From contig JADCRB010000066.1 in assembly GCA_021464245.1 (NCBI GenBank), positions 620,001 through 684,000 on the forward strand: 64,000 nucleotides of DNA, read 5' to 3'. The position numbers and the translations under genes are program-made. Shown here piece after piece: positions 34,549 through 45,994 of this stretch. Origin of the DNA: Carallia brachiata (lineage: Eukaryota; Streptophyta; Magnoliopsida; Malpighiales; Rhizophoraceae). Within the stretch, counting starts at the first letter, position 1. Each line of letters begins with the position of its first letter. The notes beneath the pieces were generated by a model that saw only the letters and a list, made by a program, of their open reading frames with translations, did not search any database and had not been told where the DNA came from.

Positions 34549-36640
34549 TGGTTGTTTGGTGGTTGTCATATAAGACACAACAGAAAAATTATATGACACA
34601 AGAAAGGAATTATATGACATTTTTAAAAAATTACATGACATACAAAACTAGCTATTAAAATTTTTTTTAATAGTACATATAACTTGTGTAATATAATTTG
34701 TTTGGGGATAAGCATATTTTTAGTCCTATACGTTTGTCCTTTTTTTACGCAGCTCCATAACGTTAGAGCCGTTTTATTTAAGTCCTACACGTTAATGAGT
34801 CATTTTAATCGAGTCCAATTTTGGACGGACGTTTGGTTGACCGTTAAATACAATATTGACCGCATTAAATTATTATAAAAAATAGAAATACTTGATTTTA
34901 ACGTATTAAAGTGAATAAAAAATAAAAATACGCTATTTTGAATAAATATACGTAAATATAATTATAAAAAATAAAAAAATTTCAATAAATTTAAAAACAA
35001 AAAGAAAAAATTAAAAAAAATTAGTTGGAAACCTGGTTGACTGTTAAATACTGCTTTGACTACGTGAAAATATTATGAAAAAATAAAATACGTCATTTTA
35101 ATGTATTAAAGTGAATAAAAAAATAAAAATATGTCATTTTAACTTATTAAAGTGAATAAAAAAATAAAAATATGTCATTTTGATTAAATATCATAAATAC
35201 AATTGTAAAAAAAAATTAAAATTTCACTAAATTTAAAAAAAAGAAAAGAAAATTATAAATTTTGGTTTATACAAAATATTAATTTTTAAAAATATTTTTA
35301 AAATTATCAACAATTAAAAAAATAAAAGAAAAATAAAAAAAATTCATTCTCTCTTCTCCATTCCTTTCTCTCTCCTCCCTCCTCTCTGTCTCTCTCCTCG
35401 CCTCTCTCCCCTTCGTCTCTCTCTCCTCCCTCCTCCCCCTCTCTTTTCCTTCATCCCTTTCTCTTTCCTTGTCATTCCTCTTCCTGCCTGCTTTCACATT
35501 TTTGTACAAAAAAAAATTGTTGGATTATATGAACACAAAATTGGATCTTATATGACAAGGAGAGAGAAAGGGAGGAAGGAAAAGAGGGGGAGGAGGGAGA
35601 AGACAGAGATGGAGGAGAGAGAGGTGAGGAGAGAGTAGAGAGAGGTAATGAGAGAGAAAGAGAGGAGGGAGGAGAAAGAGGGACGAGAGAGCAGAGAGAG
35701 GTGATGAGAGAGAAAGAGAGGAGGGAGGAGAGAGAAAGGAGGAAAGAATGAGAGAAATTAACATTTTTATATTTTATTTAATTTTATTTAATTTTTAATA
35801 ATTTTAAAAATATTTTCTAAAAAATTAATAATTTTCTTTTATTACTTTTGGGTTTTTTTTAAATTTTTTTGTTTTTAAATTTATTGAAATTTTAATTTTT
35901 TAATTTTTTTACAATTGTTTTTACGTATATTTAATCAAAATGACATATTTTTATTTCTTCATTCATTTTAATAAGTTAAAATAATATTTTTATTTTTTAT
36001 AATATTTTAATGTAGTCAAAACAGTATTTAACAGTCAATCAGGTCTTTATCTGAATTTCTTTAATTTTTTTCTTTTTTTTTAAGTTTATTAAAATTTTAA
36101 TTTTTTTATAATTATTTACGTATATTTAGTGAAAATGACATATTTCTATTTTTTTCACTTTAATACATTAAAATGACGTATTTCTATTTTTCATAATATT
36201 TTAACGTAGTTAAAACAGTATTTAACGGTAACTAGGTTTTCAACTAAATTTCTTTAACTTTTTATTTTTTATTTTTAAATTTATTGAATTTTTTTAAAAT
36301 TATATTTATGTATATCTATTGAAAATAGTGTATTTTTATTTTTTTTCATTTTAATACGTTAAAATCACGTTTTTTTTTTTTTATAATATTTTAATTGAGG
36401 TCAACGCTGATTTTAACGGTCAAATAACCCTCCGTCCAAATCTGGACTTGATTAAAATGAGTCGCTAACGTGTAGGACTTAAATAAAACGGCTCTAACGT
36501 TATGGAGTTGCGTAAAAAAGGGGCAAACGTATAGGACTAAAAATATGCTTATCCCCTAATTTGTTTGATATGTCATATACTTTCTTCTTGGAATTTGTTG
36601 CTGGGTGGGCAAGAAGGGAAAGGAGCTTTAAAAGCAATTA
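34549..36640. mobile_element. MITE copy c, split by a foldback element
   Basis: The left end GGTTGTTTGGTGGTTGTCAT and interior ATATGACAC words match copies a and b. At 34703 the copy is broken by the 1.85-kb foldback element, and its sequence resumes at 36557 with TAATTTGTTTGATATGTC, matching the interior GATATGTCATATACTTTC of copy a. Its right inverted end is degraded or missing. Confidence 0.55.
34704..36556. mobile_element. 1.85-kb full-length palindromic foldback element
   Basis: Starts GGGGATAAGCATATTTTTAG and ends with the reverse complement. The inverted symmetry continues inward through AGTCCTATACG, CTCCATAACGTTAGAGCCG and AAGTCCTACACGTTA, through AT-rich arms, to a pyrimidine-rich tract (35340-35500) facing a purine-rich tract (35550-35755) about a centre near 35520. 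Arms are ~900 bp each. A perfect 10-bp direct repeat TAATTTGTTT flanks it (34694-34703, 36557-36566). Long inverted ends and a ~9-10 bp duplication suggest a Mutator-like non-autonomous element. The short open frames inside are low-complexity by-products. Confidence 0.88.
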
Positions 36641-37257
36641 AGTTTGGGGTTAGTAGTACTGGACACTTATACTTATTAGCTACAGTCACTAGTTAAATCT
36701 CTACCCTCCATAAACAAGTGGATCGATTATAAGGGCCAATGTGTTTTTTTTTTGAGCAATATAAGAGCCAATGTTGGCGCTGCACATTTTCAAGCGGGAA
36801 ACCTTTTGTAAATTGAAATTGCTCCTTATTTCATTTAAATGCCACTGCACTCGTATACTATATGCTAAATTGCATTCGTTTTGTATGATCAGTGGTAGAT
36901 GTAAAAAACATTTTTAGAGGGAACAATTATCATATGTATAAATACATTAACAAAAATTAATATAAAAACTGATACAGAAAATTTATTAATTATGTAAATT
37001 GTTAATATTGTTATTATCTCTTGTCAATTTAAATGTTTTAAACTTTTTTTACTACTATTAAAACATATTTTAATATACTTTCGTATTTAATTATTCATAG
37101 CAACAAATTTTTACCTCCAATGGTTATAGTCAGGGAAATATGAACTAAATTTAATAACAACATACATTTTTAGATACACAAAGCTTTTAAAGATTGTTTT
37201 CTTCTTAATAAAAATAACGGGTAATACTTTGTATCATTAAAACAAGTATTTGCGCAA
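36567..37257. other. AT-rich spacer, no gene
   Basis: After the MITE remnant, ordinary low-complexity intergenic DNA. The only structure is an ultra-short insertion at 36743-36760. Confidence 0.4.
36743..36760 (-). repeat. Ultra-short insertion between 14-bp direct repeats
   Basis: ATAAGGGCCAATGT (36729-36742) and ATAAGAGCCAATGT (36761-36774) flank GTTTTTTTTTTGAGCAAT. As at 14502, the insert is a T-run followed by GAG, as if only the tail of a retroposon had been integrated. Confidence 0.45.
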
Positions 37258-40020
37258 ATGACTGTTTCGTGTCTGCCACATACGACAACAAATCAAAATA
37301 TAGGATAAGATTGAGAAATTATATGACACATACAGAAAATTATGTGACACTTTTTACAAGCCATTAACAAAATTTTTATAATTCCTGGTAAATCTTGTCA
37401 TATATTTTACATGAGATGTCATAAAATTTTTGCTTTATATCATATATTTTTTTAATTATGTCATACATTACGTTCACTAAATGGCCACTTTAAGTGCAGC
37501 TAAAAAGTTTATCTCATTACATATTTACTTGCATCATGCTTTCAGCTTCTATGTATCACAATATGAACGCATTTATGAACTTACAATATTTATTATTTTG
37601 GTATCTTATCAATGGTCACAATATTTACGTCAGATTACTTATTTTCTTTCTCTAGTACCACTACATGACTGTCTTTTAAATGACTGTTTCTTACCTGTCA
37701 CATACGACAAAAAGTAAAAATATATCACAAGATTGAGAATTATATGACACATACTAAAATTATATGACACTTTTCACAGGCCATTAACAAAATTTTTATA
37801 ATTTTCGGTAAATCTTGTTATATATTTTACATGAGATGCCATATAATTTGTCCGTTATATCACAATTTGTTTTATTTATGTCATACATTACGTTCGCCAA
37901 ATGGTCATTTCAAGCGCAGCTATAAAGTTTATCTAATTACATATTTACTTGCATCATACTTTCAGCTTCTACGTATCACAATATGTATGCAGTTATGCGT
38001 TTACAATATTTATTATTTTGATATCTTATCAATGGTCACAATATTTACCTCAGATTACTTCTTTTATTTCTCTAGTACCACTACATAGTTGTCTTTTAAA
38101 TGACTGTTTCTTACCTGTCACATACGATCAAAAGTAAAAATATATAACAATATTGAATATTATATGACACATACTTAAAATTATATGACACTTTTCACAG
38201 GTCATTAACAAAATTTTTATAATTTCCGGCAAATCTTGTCATATATTTTACATGAGATGTCATATAATTTGTCCGTTATATCACAATTTTTTTTATTTAT
38301 GTCATACATTAAGTTCGCCAAATGGTCATTTCAAGTGCAGCCAAAAAGTTTATCTCAGTACATATTTACTTGCATCATACTTTCAGTTTCTATGTATCAC
38401 AATATGTACGCAGTTATGCATTTACAATATTTATTCTTTTGGTTTCTTATCAATGGTCACAACATTTATGTCAGATTACTTCTTTTCTTTCTCCAGTACC
38501 ACTACATGGCTGTCTTTTAAATGACTGTTTCTTACCTGTCACATACGACAAAAAGTAAAAATATATATCAGGATTGAGAAATTATATGACACATACTTAA
38601 AATTATATGACACTTTTCACAAGCCATTAACAAACTTTTTATAATTTCTGGTAAATCTTGTCATATATTTTACATGAGATGTCATATAATTTGTCCATTA
38701 TATCATTTTTGTTTTTTTTATGTCATACATTACGTTCGCCAAATGGCCACTTCATGCGCAGCCAAAAAGTTTATCTCATTACATATTTACTTGCATCATA
38801 CTTTCACCTTCTCCGTGTCACAATAGATGCATTTATGTAATTACAATATTTATTTTTGGTATCTTATCAATGGTCATAACATTTAGTTCAGATTTTCTTT
38901 TTTTTTCTCCAGTACCACTACATGACGGTCCTTTAAATGGTTGTTTCGTGCCTGCCACATATGACAAAAACTCAAGATATAGGACATGATTGGGAAATTA
39001 TATGACAGATATGAAATTATATGACACTTTTAACAAGCTATTAACAAAAAATTTTTTATAATTCCTGGTCAATCTTGTCGTATATTTTACTTTAGATGTT
39101 ATATAATTTATCCGTATATTTTTTATTTATGTCGTATATGACATTTGCCAAATAGGCACTTCAAGTGCAGCAAATAAGTTTATCTCATTATATATTTACT
39201 CGCATCATGCTTTCAGCTACTACTTATTACAATATATACGCATTTATGGGACAATAAGGTTTATTATTTTGGTATCTTACCAATGGTCACAACATTTACT
39301 TCATATTATTTCTTTTCTTTCTCCAGTACCACTACATGGTTGTCTTTTAAATGACTGTTTCGTGTCTGCCACAATGACAACAAGTCAAAATATAGAACAA
39401 GATTGGGAAATTATATGACACATACAGAAACTTATATGACACTTTTTACAAGCCATTAGCAAAACATTTTATACTTCATACTCAATCTTATCATATATTT
39501 TACGTCCATTATATCGTCTATTTTTCCAATTATGTCGTATATGACATTTGCCAAATGGGCACTTCAAGCGCAGCCAAAAAGTTTACCTCCTTCCATATTT
39601 ACTTGCATTATGTTTTTAGCTACTACTTATCATACTACGTACGCATTTATACGATTACAATGTTTATTATTTTGGTATCTTATTAATTGTCACAACATTT
39701 ATTTCACATTAATTATTTTCTTTCTCCAGGCCCACTATGACTGTCCTTTAAATGGTTGTTTCGTGTCTGACACATATGACAAAAAGTGAAAATATAGGAC
39801 AAGATGATAAATTATATGACAAATAAGGAATATTATATGACACTTGTAACAAACCATTAACAAAAAAATTTTATTATTCCTCGTCAATCTTGTGTATATT
39901 TTACTTTACATGTCCTATAATTCCTCAATTATATCATACATTTTCATTTATGTCATATAATTTCCTTCTACTATTTTATATTTTGCTCGTATATAATAAC
40001 CATGAAACAACCATTTAAAG
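37258..40020. repeat. ~420-bp tandem satellite derived from the MITE family
   Basis: A unit with the landmark CCACTACATGACTGTCTTTT then AAATGACTGTTTC recurs at about 37658, 38078, 38498, 38917, 39329 and 39731, giving periods of 420, 420, 419, 412 and 402 bp; a first partial unit starts near 37258. Each unit holds the same core as MITE copy b (TTATATGACACATAC, GACACTTTTTACAAGCCATT, CTTGTCATATATTTTAC) plus ~170 bp of extra sequence (CACTTCAAGCGCAGCCAAAA ... TTATCAATGGTCACAA). The right edge at 40008 has an inverted end, GAAACAACCATTTAAAG. The 37.8-38.6 kb units are most alike. The short open frames repeated here are by-products. Confidence 0.9.
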
Positions 40021-40131
40021 AACAATAAAAAAAATTTTCCCTTTCTTTCACAGGAAAAATTAATTACATTAATCTTTTGCATGCGTGACCATTATATAAC
40101 GACGACTTCAACACAAACTTACATATTTATT

Positions 40132-40283
40132 GTCCATTAGGGGATACTACAGTGCTTAGAATTTAAAACTTTTATTTTAAAAGTCTTGAGTTCAAATGCT
40201 GGGAAGAGAGGGAGGGGTTTATAGAAGGGGAACGTTACCCCCATCGTGTATTTTATAGTGCAATAGGCCTCCTAATAAAAAAA
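40132..40283 (+). repeat. tRNA-derived SINE with perfect 17-bp target duplication
   Basis: Flanked by AAACTTACATATTTATT at 40115-40131 and 40284-40300. The plus strand has B-box-like GAGTTCAAATGCTGG, then a purine-rich AAGAGAGGGAGGGG stretch, then a body ending CCTCCTAAT plus poly-A. Same family as the minus-strand copy at 15828-15993. Confidence 0.85.
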
Positions 40284-40300
40284 AAACTTACATATTTATT

Positions 40301-42189
40301 CTTTCTCAATTTTCTCTTCATTCACTTTTCTGTTCTTACTATTTGGTTTTGTTGTGCGAATTTAAATATTAACTCATCAAATTATGTTATGCCTCTTGCT
40401 GTACTTTATTTTGAGTTATAATACTACTGGATGACATACAATTGAATTATAATAAGTCTTTTTTAAATATGTGACACACAAATTTTATTACTAATATCAA
40501 ATTTTTAGTATTTTATAGATGTCTAATATGTAACTATTTTATTTAAGGGACATTTACTTACTCAGCTCTTTTAAATGAGATCAATATGAGATGATAGTTA
40601 TATGTGTCAGTAGTATATTGCACTTACTAAACTCAACTATGCTATTATGATTATTAGATGAATTTCTATGATATTGTCGTACTATCTGCAATTAATTCCT
40701 CTTGTTGAGCCCGAAAAATCTAAATTTCATCAATAATTGAATTTCCCGCGCCTCAAACAAAAAGAAACGGCATCTCTTTAGTGCAGAAAAATCAAATTTT
40801 ATCTCAAATTGTTTTACTATTTTGCCACTCTTCGTTTACCATTTATACCCTTCATAATTAAATAATCAAAAACCAAAAAAGAAATCTTCTCATTGGTTAC
40901 ATGCGTGTGTGGCAACCATGTTGCTCCCATTGTATCAGCTACTTAAGATTTCCCTTTGAGTAAATGGATTATCAGAGGTATCAAATAAATTAAACTACCA
41001 TGCTATGATCCGCCGCGAGCTTGTAGTTTTAATAATAATAACAACAACAATAATAATAATAAAGTAATAAAAGTTGATAAATCCAACTGCCTCTCTTATT
41101 TTAAATCAATTAATCCAAGTTTAGGATGTTTAAAAAAAAAATTGTTAAAGAATCTCATGTTTAGGTCAAACGTTAGCCACATGATTATTATGCACTTTTT
41201 TTATTCAAGGTACATTGATTATACACAAGTTATTTTATAATTCTATGCATCAATTATACGTACGTTATTGTCGACTGTATTTTTTTTTGAATCATGCACG
41301 ACGCAGCAAGATAATCATGCATGCGTAGCCAGATCGTAGCAAATAAGTTTTTTTTTTAAACTAAAAAAAAGTGCAACACAAATAATAAAATATATCGATA
41401 ATCGTATTTATAAATTAAAATTAGAGGTTACTCATTGACCTTTTCATTTAACATCCTTCGTAGGAAGGACTGTCTAACAGAATACTATCAAATCAAAATA
41501 GACTCTCTCTCACAACAAATTATAATATTAATGAGTTTAAAATTTAACACTGCACTCTCAATATAAATCTCCTTTTATTTAGAAATAAGGGCCAACAAAG
41601 AGCCTCAAATCTAAATTAATATGAGAAGAATGAATTAATATGAGAAGAAGTATATCAAATCTCTACTAAGCTATCACATTAAATAAGTTAGTTCAGGATC
41701 ATGTTATAAGAAGAATGTATATAAATTTCTTAAAAATGAGACTGAGTAACATACATATACATATTTTTGATGAAATCAACATGTCTTGGAGTGACAGCTG
41801 ATTCAATGCATTTTGGATGAAATCAACATGTCTCTCGGAATCAATGTAAGACGTGGAATTTAATTTCAAAAATCGTTTGCTTTTTTTTAAAAAAAAAAAA
41901 AATGAGAGGCAGATCAATGGCGATACGTAACAAAAAACATTGCGTCCATCGTTACTAGACACATTGCGTGCCAAATATTATGGGAAGGGAGCTTCCTGAC
42001 AGCATAGAATGTCAGTCTATTTTTTAAGCTAAAAGAAAGAAACAAAAAAGCAAAAATTAAAAATTAATCAAAAGGAGACCTACTGCTTGTAGTAAAGAGG
42101 AACTTGTGATTATGTGAATTAGGTATACAATTTTATGTTTGAATTATGTATAATCTCATATTCAAATTTCTTTTGAGTATATTTTATAT
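40301..42189. other. AT-rich intergenic DNA, no gene
   Basis: Contains a short (AAT)n-like tract near 41030-41065 and scattered homopolymers. Open frames here are short and of no recognisable family. No repeat with clear ends was found. Confidence 0.4.
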
Positions 42190-42715
42190 TTCAACTGGAG
42201 AACTATGGGGATATCAATATTTTTAGTTTTAAATATTTAAGTTTTTTACATTTGAATTCTAAATTTTTTTGACATTTCATTTGAGTTCTAAACCTTTTAA
42301 TTTCATACTACATCAGTCCTTTAAGTTACAAAAAGTGGTCAATCGATTAATAAATGAGTTTAACTTAATAAAAATTATTTAAAAAAGGTTAAATAGATGA
42401 ATTCAATATTTTTTTTATCAACAAAATATGCACATTAAATATTTTTTTAATCAATAAATATACAAATTAAATAAGTAACATACATATTTTTGATTGAAAA
42501 GACATTCAATTCATATATTTAATCTTTTTTTAAATAATTTTTTGTAAAGTTAAAATTATTTTTTAATAAATTGATCACTTTTGGTACATAGAGGGACTAA
42601 TTTAGTAAAAAATTAAAAGATTTAGAATTCAAATAAAATATCAAAAAATTTAAGATTTAAATGTAATAAAATTTAAAAATTAAAAATTAAAAATATTAAT
42701 ATTTCGAGAATTATG
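42190..42715. mobile_element. Foldback element, ~525 bp
   Basis: Left arm words (AATATTTTTAGTTTTAAATA, ACATTTGAATTCTAAATTTT, TTTCATTTGAGTTCTAAACC, ATCAGTCC) reappear in reverse complement on the right (TTAGTCCCTC side, AAGATTTAGAATTCAAATAA, AAAATTTAAGATTTAAATGT, TAAAAATATTAATATT). The symmetry spans nearly the whole element with a centre near 42450. Ends are GGGGATATC-like on the left and GAGAATTATG on the right. I could not set a target duplication. Confidence 0.65.
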
Positions 42716-44970
42716 ATTGCGAAATGTCACATTCACAATTCAAAATTTCACCTCAAAAGAATTCTTCGATATAAAGAGACCAAAACAACGAAAAGAAGGG
42801 GCAGAGTTCTGATAGATTGAAGACCAGGTTGGTAGTTGTCAGATCAACTTTGTGACCAAGGATCAAAGCTTGACCATTTGAAGGCCAATTCGCCATGTCC
42901 TGTTGTAGTCAAATGCGTACTGCCTATTAATCATCCAATGGCCTACCAACGAGTAATATTTATTTAAAAAGAAAAATCAGACAATAACAAACACACACAA
43001 AAGCCAAAAGAGAAGAAATGAAGTTTTGCCCAGAAATGATAGAAACGTAAAAATGCACAGAAACGTGGGAGAGTAACTTCTTAGCATTCATATAGCACAC
43101 CAAAGGAAAGTAGAATGATTGGAATTTCTAGCGTGTTGTTTATTTGGACTCTACTCAGATTTTTTGGTTATGAGCTGTCGTATTTGCCAATAAGAACAAT
43201 CGGTCTAATACTTTTATTTTTGACATGACCAAAGGAACACACACAATATTCATTCATTAAATTATTAATTGTTATAAAACTTAGTCTGCTAGATGTAGCT
43301 AAAAAGCTTGGTTTGGCCTAGTATGATATTTGAGACATGAAATTTCCATATCAAATATAGTGAAAAATATCCTCAATTTAGGACGTTGATTAAATTATTA
43401 GCCTTTTCAGTATTATAAACTTACGTCCAGTCAGAATAAAATCATAATAAAAATCTATACTAATTTTTACAGTACAAATACCTTAAAATATTAAGATGTG
43501 AGAATAATCTAAGTATCTTACGTGTTTCTTAGCTTAAGAGATGTTACATCTCTATTGCTTTTTGTTTATCTTTTTCGCATTAACTCTCGTAAGCAAAGCA
43601 GAGAAAGAGGAGATGATTATATATTTTATTGCCCTCACGTGTCTATCCTATTGTGCAATAACTGTTGCTACAGGGTGATAACGATTGATGCACACAAAAA
43701 AACAAAACTGATACCGGGTGAAAAAAAAAAGAGTGATTGGTTGTATGTTTGTTTTTTGGCATAATCAATGAAAAGTGACCCAGCAAAATGAGGCACCGAA
43801 TATGCGGTTGTACAACTTCCACGTTTTTCCCAATTTAAAGGTTGGCATTTATTAAAAAAAAAATTATATCCTAATATTTAAATAATAATAAAATAATATT
43901 AAAGTAATATAAATAATTTTATAATTAAATTTACTTTTTTTAAAATAAGTAAACTATTAAATAAATATATAATTATTTTATTATTATCTAAAATTAATAT
44001 ACATAAAATTATATATCTCTTACATATATATATATAATTATTTTATTATTATTTAAAATTAACATACATAAAATTATATATCTCTTACATAATTTATTAA
44101 AAATATCCACGTAATTTTATTTTTTCTTTTCATCTAACAAACAAACCATGCGTAACACGGAGGCCGCTGATTCAACGGACCTGCATTCAATTTGTTGGAA
44201 ATTTGCATTCAATTTGTGTTCTTTGAATTGTGATCCCAATTTTGAGGCTGACGTCATGGCCGGTCATTTTCCATATTTAAGTATATAGTATGAACTAATA
44301 ATTTAAGTCTTGACCACTAAAAATTGTAATCTAACAATATAAGTGTCAAACGTTGCTAAATTAGATCTTGAATTTGAGTGTTCGTCAAGATAATTAGTAG
44401 AGTTAAACTTATACTGAAATCTGGTGTAAATTATGACATAACAATCTAGACTGTTTTTATATATCTTATGTTCTAACACAATATTTTCTATCGAGATAAA
44501 TTAAGTGTCACTTCCACTTTTTCATTTTATTTACTTAAAAAAATAATTATTATTTAAATCTTGGATTAAATTCACTTAATAAGATTTGTATTTTGTTGCT
44601 CACATTTTCAGCTTAATTGATCTTCAACCCAATGACTGTACGTTAAGGGACTATTAGAATTTAATATACAATATATCATTCTGACTCGTTAAACAACTTT
44701 TTTTTAGGTTCAATGTTTCCTGACACCATCCGATTTCGACTAACAGTGACACTGGCCAAGCTCTTGAATCTTCGGACACGTCGAACAACTTAAAGGCTGA
44801 ATGTTTCTTGATGCAATCCGATTCTGATCGGTGGTACCGACCAGGCCATTGAATGCCAACTACTTTAATTACTATCGGTCCAAATGTTCCCTTGGAAACA
44901 AGACCAACGCGAGAGAAATTAATTGCCGTTATAAAACGAGTCTTTGTACTTAGAGAGAAATTAAGTTAAA
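42716..44970. other. Intergenic DNA, partly the duplicated 3' flank of PDR copy B
   Basis: From about 43790 onward the sequence aligns with the DNA beyond PDR copy C (from about 60265): AATATGCGGTTGTACAACTT, CAATTTTGAGGCTGACGTCA, and the GTTTCCTGACACCATCCGAT block at 44710. A local ~60-bp unit with ATTATTTTATTATTAT and ACATAAAATTATATATCTCT is duplicated head-to-tail at about 43973 and 44035. No coding feature. Confidence 0.6.
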
Positions 44971-45249
44971 GGTGTCAAAAAGTTGTATTAGTCAAAGTTG
45001 AATCGTTTTTTATTCAAATTATTTTTAGTTGGGTTACTTTTAGGTCATATCATATTCGATTCGAGATTAAGTTGAATCGTTTTAAATTCGTATTGGATTC
45101 AAATCGAATTCGGGTTAGATTCAGATCAAATTCAGACTCAATTTGAACCGAACCGTTATTTTTTTAAATCATTTTTTATTAAAGGAAAATACTTCAATTA
45201 AATTCAAAATTTATTCACAATATTTAAATTTTGTTTTTTTTATCTATAT

Positions 45250-45292
<43 letters not shown>

Positions 45293-45557
45293 TATATATA
45301 TATCGATACTCTACGAAAATAATAACAATTAGTACGTATGAGAGATAAGCCTAAGGTAAAAAATCAAAAAATCTTTTACTATTTTATCTTTTTCTTAACT
45401 CAACAGCCAACCCGTATCCAATCTGATCCAACCCAAATTTTTCGAGTCATTTTCAAATTCAAGTCATTTTTAAATTCATACTGAAAAATCGAGTTCTTGA
45501 CCCAATTTTTTTGAATAAATTCGATTAGATTATTGAGTCAGGTTACTTTTTGACACC
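44971..45557. mobile_element. GGTGTCAAAAAGT inverted-repeat element, ~590 bp
   Basis: Begins GGTGTCAAAAAGT and ends with the exact reverse complement ACTTTTTGACACC. The interior has GTTGAATCG/TCGAATTCGGGTT-type words facing CAACCCGTATCC/CCAACCCAAA, common in plant elements with GGTGTCAAA ends, plus a (TA)n run at 45246-45302. The matching flank beyond copy C lacks this segment, which supports it being an insertion after the duplication. No clear target duplication. Confidence 0.7.
45246..45302. repeat. (TA)n microsatellite
   Basis: About 57 bp of almost pure TA with two AATA interruptions, inside the GGTGTCAAAAAGT element. Confidence 0.9.
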
Positions 45558-45994
45558 ACTACAGTCGAAACTCATCACCTCCTCAAATCTTTAACGTTAA
45601 ATAGGAATTCCGAGTTCAAATAAAGAGGAAGGGTTTTGCAATTTTGTTTTGAGTTAAATATGGTTTAATTATGTCTTTAATGATAATAATGAGTAGTACA
45701 ACATATAATGCCAACATTAGGCCTAAGATTATTATAAGTAAGATTTTTTTTTTTTCCAACAATGTTAAATTATGAATTAAGTATAAACCAATATGCAAGT
45801 GGTATTCATTAATTAACTAATGATTCCAACTATAATTATCAACAAATTAGAATTTTGAGAACATTTTCTCTAAGTATAGATTTTTGCTACATTAGGGACT
45901 TCAGAAAAGCTGAGAGAAGAAAAAACCGTGAAAACAAGAGTTGTGGGAGAACAAACAAGCATGGTGCTGCTAGGCGAAGCCAGAGGCATGTCCC

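Noticed and set aside
35279..35764. Arg/Glu-rich and Ser/Leu/Pro-rich open frames
   Set aside because: They are the two strands of the pyrimidine/purine tracts at the centre of the foldback element.
37481..39789. A family of similar ~80-codon open frames
   Set aside because: They recur because the DNA is a tandem satellite. Frames are not conserved between units and contain no domain.
37258..40020. Regular repeats suggesting a CRISPR-like array
   Set aside because: The unit is ~420 bp with no unique spacers, in a plant nuclear genome.
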